DNA from: Crossaster papposus | Taxonomy: Eukaryota > Echinodermata > Asteroidea > Velatida > Solasteridae | Direction: 5' to 3' | DNA length: 64,000 nt | Assembly (NCBI GenBank): GCA_037893245.1 | Contig: JBAIAA010000704.1 | Location: 620,001 to 684,000 of the forward strand | In this document: piece after piece, positions 61,501-64,000 of the stretch | Numbering within the stretch: position 1 is the first letter of the stretch | Layout of the letters: every line of letters starts with the position of its first letter | Position numbers and translations under genes: made by a program | The notes under the pieces: generated by a model | The model's database searches: none | Told to the model about the DNA's origin: nothing | Seen by the model: only the letters and a program-made list of their open reading frames with translations

Positions 61501-63835
61501 GGGATAATTATATTTAACTCAATGCTGCACCCACTCTACACGCAATACATGTAGTTATAATATTAAAAAACACCTACACTTAGCGAGACAATCCCATAGG
61601 GATTTACACAAACTTAAAACAGTCCTAACTTGTTTACCCTAACCCCTTTCTCTAAGATCTTTGAGATTTAAGTTATTTAGACCCCAATCTGTCGTTCTAG
61701 AGCAAAAATAACTCCCAAATATCGTTTTATATCGTTTTTTAAGGTAGCTATATACACCAAGTGTCACTTTCTCCTTATTACCTACAAAAAACTTACGCTA
61801 ATTTGTCTCCCTAAAGGCTCATTTAGTAAAATAGTGTCTCATCTGTATAACATTGTGATCATTTACTGTGTCGACCTGGTTTGGTTTCTGGTTTCTAGAC
61901 TTCGTATGTGAATCAGATCTCACCAGACAATGCCACCGGGATATCAGACTATGAGAGGGTTGGTGGTGAATGCACAACGTCTTATGAAGTAGTTGGTATT
62001 AACATGCCGCCACCAGCATCAACCTATGAGGACGTGGGCCTGCCATCTTGGGCAAGTCAGTGGGGCATTTCTTGGGAGGACCTGATGGTTGGCAAGAAGG
62101 TCTTAGGCGAAGGATACTTTGGCGAAGTTCGTGAAGGAGCAGTGATGGTTGAAGGAGAACTTTCCAGAGCTGCAGTGAAGAAACTGAAGGGCAAGTTGAA
62201 TATTTGGAAATTACCACTCAAACAGAAAACCTGATCTACTTACAGAGTCCAAAAAATAAGAGCAGGGTCCATGAGCCATACGCTATAAATTATAAATTTA
62301 CAGTGTTTTTTGTTAAATTCAAATTTAAGTTTATCAACAGTTAATACAATTTTTATTTCATTTATGTCGATAATTGATAACAGCAAACGCGTCAATAAAT
62401 GACCGGCAAAACTTCATAGAGGAATTCCGGACACTGACCAAAGTTGGACGGCACCCGAACGTGGTCAGTATTCTTGGTGCTTGCCAGCATGAAGGTGGGT
62501 AAAATCGTTAATTATTCCGAGGAGTTAAGGATAGTGTAGCTTGGTAAATACGTGGTTGAGCAGCAGGTATCGTTTGACCATAAGGTAATTAGGGCCCAAA
62601 TACATTTTTTATAAAAAAACTAAATGACACTGATATAATTTGGTGTAATTTTGTATATGAGATATAAAATATGTAGCATTACTTTAAGCATAATTGTTTA
62701 CTTCTTTTTACCAGAAATTGTGTACGTAGCTTTAGAGTTCATGCCCAACGGTGACTTGCGGACCTACCTGAGAAATGCCCGATCTCAGGGGAACGAAGAT
62801 CAGTTGCCTCTGTCTTCTGAGAAGCTGATTCAATTTGCTTTGCATATTGCCAAAGGAATGCAACACCTTGCTGAAATGGGGGTAAGTATAGGTTCTTTTT
62901 CAGAGTCTTAGTATAAACATTATACTGCTAATGAAACGGCCAAGATTGATTGACGTGGGTGTTGTTTTTCAGTAACAATGAATGCGGAATAGGTCTACTT
63001 ATCTTGCGTATCCCACTGCAATTTTTAGACTGGACGATATTTACGATATTTAGACTAGACCTAAACTGGAACACAGCAAATGTTTATGAGTTCGCCGGCA
63101 TCCAATTTAGGATGCTTTAACAAATGTATTAGAAAAGAAGTTTATTCCTGTTAAGTAGTCAGGTTGGCGTAGTGGTTCTTTCCTCGCCTTTCACCGCTGT
63201 GACCCGGGTTCAAATCCCGCCTGGCCAAATAATATGGATTGGGTTTTCAGTCCGCCTGTCATTTCTGATTCCGTATGTTTTTCCAGGATATTATTCTTGG
63301 GTTTTCCTCCCACCTCTAAAACTGTAACTTCTTCACATTGTCTTCTCTCGCAGGTAATTCATCGCGATTTGGCGGCAAGGAACGTCCTCCTTGACAGTCA
63401 ACTAGTTGCCAAGGTTTCCGACTTTGGCTTGTCGCGTGGAGAAGATATCTACGTTCAGATGTCACGGGTGAGTATCGTAGCGGCTGTCGTTAACTGCTGT
63501 TGCATTATCTAGACAAATTTGCTTCTTGCCAATACGCCAAACTTCTTCATACACTGTTTGAGTGTCTCCTTTATTTTGCAGTATATAATAACATCCTTTT
63601 GGTATTATCTTTGCAGACACGGGTTCCCACTCGCTGGCTGTCTGTGGAGTCGTTGACTTCCAAGACTTACACAACTAAGAGTGACGTGTACGTACGCAAA
63701 ATATAACACTTTGAATGTGAAGAATTTTATGAACGTACAACAAATCGCCTACCATTTCAGTAAAGATTCATTTGTCATTATCGTTTTTACTTAGATGGTC
63801 CTTCGGAATCCTTCTGTGGGAAATTGCAACTCTGG
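41277..63835 (+). CDS. Gene D: Tie/TEK-like receptor tyrosine kinase, type II (3' end outside window)
   Basis: Exons: 41277-41400 or 45386-45443 (alternative first exons), 47223-47543, 48635-48913, 49430-49567, 49689-49838, 51574-51711, 52134-52277, 52556-52726, 59364-59645, 60540-60947, 61090-61140, 61241-61416, 61899-62190, 62394-62504, 62715-62881, 63354-63467, 63617-63687, 63795-63835. Still to come right of the window are the last three exons (NCDDE region and tail). Domains: signal peptide, Ig1, Ig2, five EGF, Ig3, FN3, Thr/Ser stalk, helix, kinase with all catalytic residues. It is the longest gene of the array because of insertions in introns 1 and 8. It is the likely functional type II copy. 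Confidence 0.87.
42163..42352. repeat. MITE with cgatatgtggcagag inverted ends
   Basis: Starts agcgcgatatgtggcagaga and ends with the complement ctgccacatatcgtgctggg. A second copy, in reverse orientation, lies at 58727-58905 inside the large insertion of gene D. Confidence 0.7.
42577..43022. repeat. MITE with ccagggGTGCGTTC-type inverted ends
   Basis: Left end ccaggggtgcgttcaactta and right end ggtggaacgcacccttgg are inverted. The interior repeats aacgttggc/gcgaacgtt words. It is the longest member of the family also seen in introns of B, C and D. Confidence 0.65.
44322..44665. repeat. A/T-run-rich insertion in the second promoter block of gene D
   Basis: Interrupts 'cgtggcccgat|gagttcaagtcatccg' of the paralogous blocks. 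It contains homopolymer runs (A about 44327, T about 44369, A about 44621). Assembly errors are possible in the runs. Confidence 0.5.
45386..45443 (+). CDS. Gene D proximal first exon (inner Met only)
   Basis: [20 protein letters not shown] with the same donor (cag|gtaaac). The preceding part, including the outer ATG and about 60 bp before it, is deleted. It still encodes a full signal peptide and lies in a second copy of the 5' flank (44010-45380), so it could be an alternative promoter and exon. Confidence 0.6.
45528..46960 (+). mobile_element. 5'-truncated CR1/L2-like non-LTR retrotransposon in intron 1 of gene D
   Basis: An open frame to 46513 encodes the end of a reverse transcriptase: [13 protein letters not shown], the catalytic YADDTQLY, then [41 protein letters not shown] and [13 protein letters not shown], typical of CR1/L2/jockey-type elements. 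The 3' UTR has a G run (about 46541-46573), a tandem repeat (46577 and 46753) and a GCGCTCTC/GAGAGCGC stem near 46908-46931. It ends in an ATT tail fused with the intron's own attattatt run, the likely target. Confidence 0.82.
47223..48913 (+). CDS. Gene D exons 2-3: Ig1 and Ig2
   Basis: Exon 2 (47223-47543, 321 nt as in B and C) has [12 protein letters not shown] and FYCEGSNRG. Exon 3 (48635-48913, 279 nt) starts [19 protein letters not shown] and ends VRVIVRG with a normal GT donor. Confidence 0.82.
47466..47780 (+). repeat. Three tandem 105-bp units: end of exon 2 plus its donor
   Basis: Units 47466-47570, 47571-47675 and 47676-47780 each contain the exon end (ttttattg.gaaggttcca, gcatcatccacagtgtgaac) and the donor cagtaagtaaactc. 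Unit 1 is the real exon end; units 2-3 are intronic. Unit 2 has TGC changed to TGA. Confidence 0.85.
48050..48300 (-). repeat. GATCGC MITE family relative (intron 2 of gene D, reversed)
   Basis: Matches 15000-15268 of gene B (acaatcatggatgccg, ggcgtcgggcttttca, ctgcaaatggtgtaccctac), but the hairpin core is replaced by a T run. Confidence 0.55.
49430..52726 (+). CDS. Gene D exons 4-8: five EGF repeats
   Basis: EGF1 49430-49567 ([20 protein letters not shown]). EGF2 49689-49838 ([11 protein letters not shown]). EGF3 51574-51711 ([18 protein letters not shown]). EGF4 52134-52277 ([14 protein letters not shown]). EGF5 52556-52726 ([14 protein letters not shown]). All phase 1-1. The acceptor of EGF3 is the last of about twelve tandem copies (see the minisatellite). 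Confidence 0.82.
50930..51573 (+). repeat. Minisatellite of about 53-54 bp carrying a splice acceptor in every unit
   Basis: About eleven units of taagtacatgaaactca(t)gc.. plus atttctgttttagtgtgtcc precede the true EGF3 exon. Each copy ends in the same polypyrimidine-AG-tgtgtcc as the real acceptor at 51573. The intron of gene B has a single copy (17830-17850). Confidence 0.9.
52890..53255 (+). repeat. GATCGC MITE (gene D, after EGF5)
   Basis: Orthologous to 19637-19995 in gene B: aaaggtaggaaacattattt at one end, ccaatggtgtattctacctt at the other, atcacgatcgccggacg in the centre. Confidence 0.65.
54630..54890. repeat. Palindrome with repeated TGACGTCA (CRE-like) sites
   Basis: The outer arms (gacgtactacccatgaaaac and its complement) flank three copies of gacgtcaaatttgacgtc joined by attcgcgac.ttt. 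Five full TGACGTCA octamers and one CGACGTCA variant are visible. The arms fold back over nearly the whole length. The octamers equal the CREB/ATF consensus but may be only a by-product of the palindrome. Confidence 0.75.
56380..57827 (+). pseudogene. Cys/His-rich protein gene carried by the inner element, frame-broken
   Basis: A frame from ATG 56380 ([11 protein letters not shown]) shifts near 56570 into a second frame that runs to TAA at 57825-57827 (about 416 codons). Across the break there is a C-x2-C ... FHKSC module, repeated as CVWCMKADD ... [10 protein letters not shown], probably two zinc-binding units, followed by a helical region without known motifs. I do not recognise the family. 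The stop lies two bases before the right inverted repeat, so it is likely cargo or a truncated element protein. Confidence 0.5.
58727..58905. repeat. MITE copy, reverse of 42163-42352
   Basis: Begins cagcacgatatgtggcagag and ends ctctgccacatatcgtgctt. The interior matches 42163-42352 on the opposite strand (ttatccctata, acacactcaacactattgta). Confidence 0.7.
59364..60947 (+). CDS. Gene D Ig3 and FN3/stalk exons
   Basis: Ig3 exon 59364-59645 ([19 protein letters not shown]; Cys in FRCVG and LYCIF) is diverged from type I Ig3 but has the same place and phase. FN3 exon 60540-60947 has [20 protein letters not shown] and [13 protein letters not shown], then a stalk ([10 protein letters not shown]) much shorter than in B. 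Confidence 0.8.
61090..61140 (+). CDS. Gene D stalk mini-exon (51 nt)
   Basis: cacag|agtcaac ... atcgaag|gtaaaa, phase 1-1, adds a Ser/Thr-rich stretch ([16 protein letters not shown]). The gene B counterpart (22023-22074) is 52 nt and would break frame. Inference from borders only. Confidence 0.55.
61241..63835 (+). CDS. Gene D membrane and kinase exons (to window end)
   Basis: Helix [23 protein letters not shown] in 61241-61416. Exon 61899-62190 has the Gly loop LGEGYFGEV and AAVKKLK, and ends at a GC donor (aagg|gcaagt). Then come [66 protein letters not shown] and [17 protein letters not shown]. All catalytic residues and the loop tyrosine are intact. Confidence 0.87.
63155..63353 (+). 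repeat. tRNA-derived SINE abutting the HRD-exon acceptor (gene D)
   Basis: The best A box of the family (ggttggcgtagtggttc), B box gggttcaaatcccgcc, body ttgggttttcagtcc and cctcccacctctaaaactgt. Its end cttcacattgtcttctctcg is immediately followed by cag, the acceptor at 63353, so the SINE tail supplies the polypyrimidine tract. Confidence 0.75.
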
Positions 63836-64000
63836 GTAACATTCTTTTTTGTATGCTTATATGATTATTACTTTTGGATAATGATGTGTTAAAAATGGTG
63901 TCTGCGATTAAAAATGCTTAATGTGTTTTTGTTCCAAGTCGTGTTTCTCAATTTAAGACCAAATATGGAAAGGTGTTTCCATTCCAATCTTGTATCTGTC

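Overview
The window is eukaryotic. It has long introns with GT-AG (rarely GC-AG) borders, about 60% AT, dense short inverted-repeat transposons and tRNA-derived SINEs. Its genes are animal receptor tyrosine kinases, so the source is a metazoan, most likely a marine invertebrate. The repeats alone do not let me choose between an invertebrate deuterostome (hemichordate, echinoderm, lancelet) and a lophotrochozoan.

The backbone is a head-to-tail array, all on the + strand, of four Tie/TEK-like (angiopoietin-receptor family) genes. A (23-5167) has its 5' end outside the window. B (13894-25461) is complete but degenerate. C (28325-37496) is complete, with 19 exons joining in frame to 1076 codons plus stop. 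D (41277 to beyond 63835) has its 3' end outside. The shared layout is signal peptide, two Tie-type Ig domains, Tie-type EGF repeats (including the family's LPDPYG motif), Ig3, fibronectin III, Thr/Pro-rich stalk, one membrane helix and a tyrosine kinase split over nine exons. A and C are type I (C has four EGF exons; stalk contains TEGPTVAE). B and D are type II (five EGF exons, Thr-rich stalk, VLCVYFRHH helix end). The types alternate A(I)-B(II)-C(I)-D(II), which suggests duplication of a two-gene cassette. Exon 11 groups A+B against C+D instead, a gene-conversion signature.

The copies are diverging. A has a +1 frameshift in its FN3 exon. B carries GFG in place of DFG, a two-residue deletion in the kinase, a frameshifted C-tail, no Ig3 exon and a rebuilt membrane exon. 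C has lost the activation-loop tyrosine. C and D each carry one GC donor. D has two first exons, tandemly copied splice sites and several large insertions.

Between and inside the genes: 5690-12203 is a decayed minus-strand tyrosine-recombinase (DIRS-order, Ngaro-like) retrotransposon with split direct repeats, itself split by a composite terminal-inverted-repeat element (7147-9171). 45528-46960 is a 5'-truncated CR1/L2-like non-LTR element in intron 1 of D. 53841-59302 is a nest of inverted-repeat elements carrying a broken Cys/His-rich gene and a CRE-rich palindrome. Recurrent MITE families and tRNA-derived SINEs fill the introns. A roughly 1.3-kb near-identical block occurs in both the B-C and C-D spacers.
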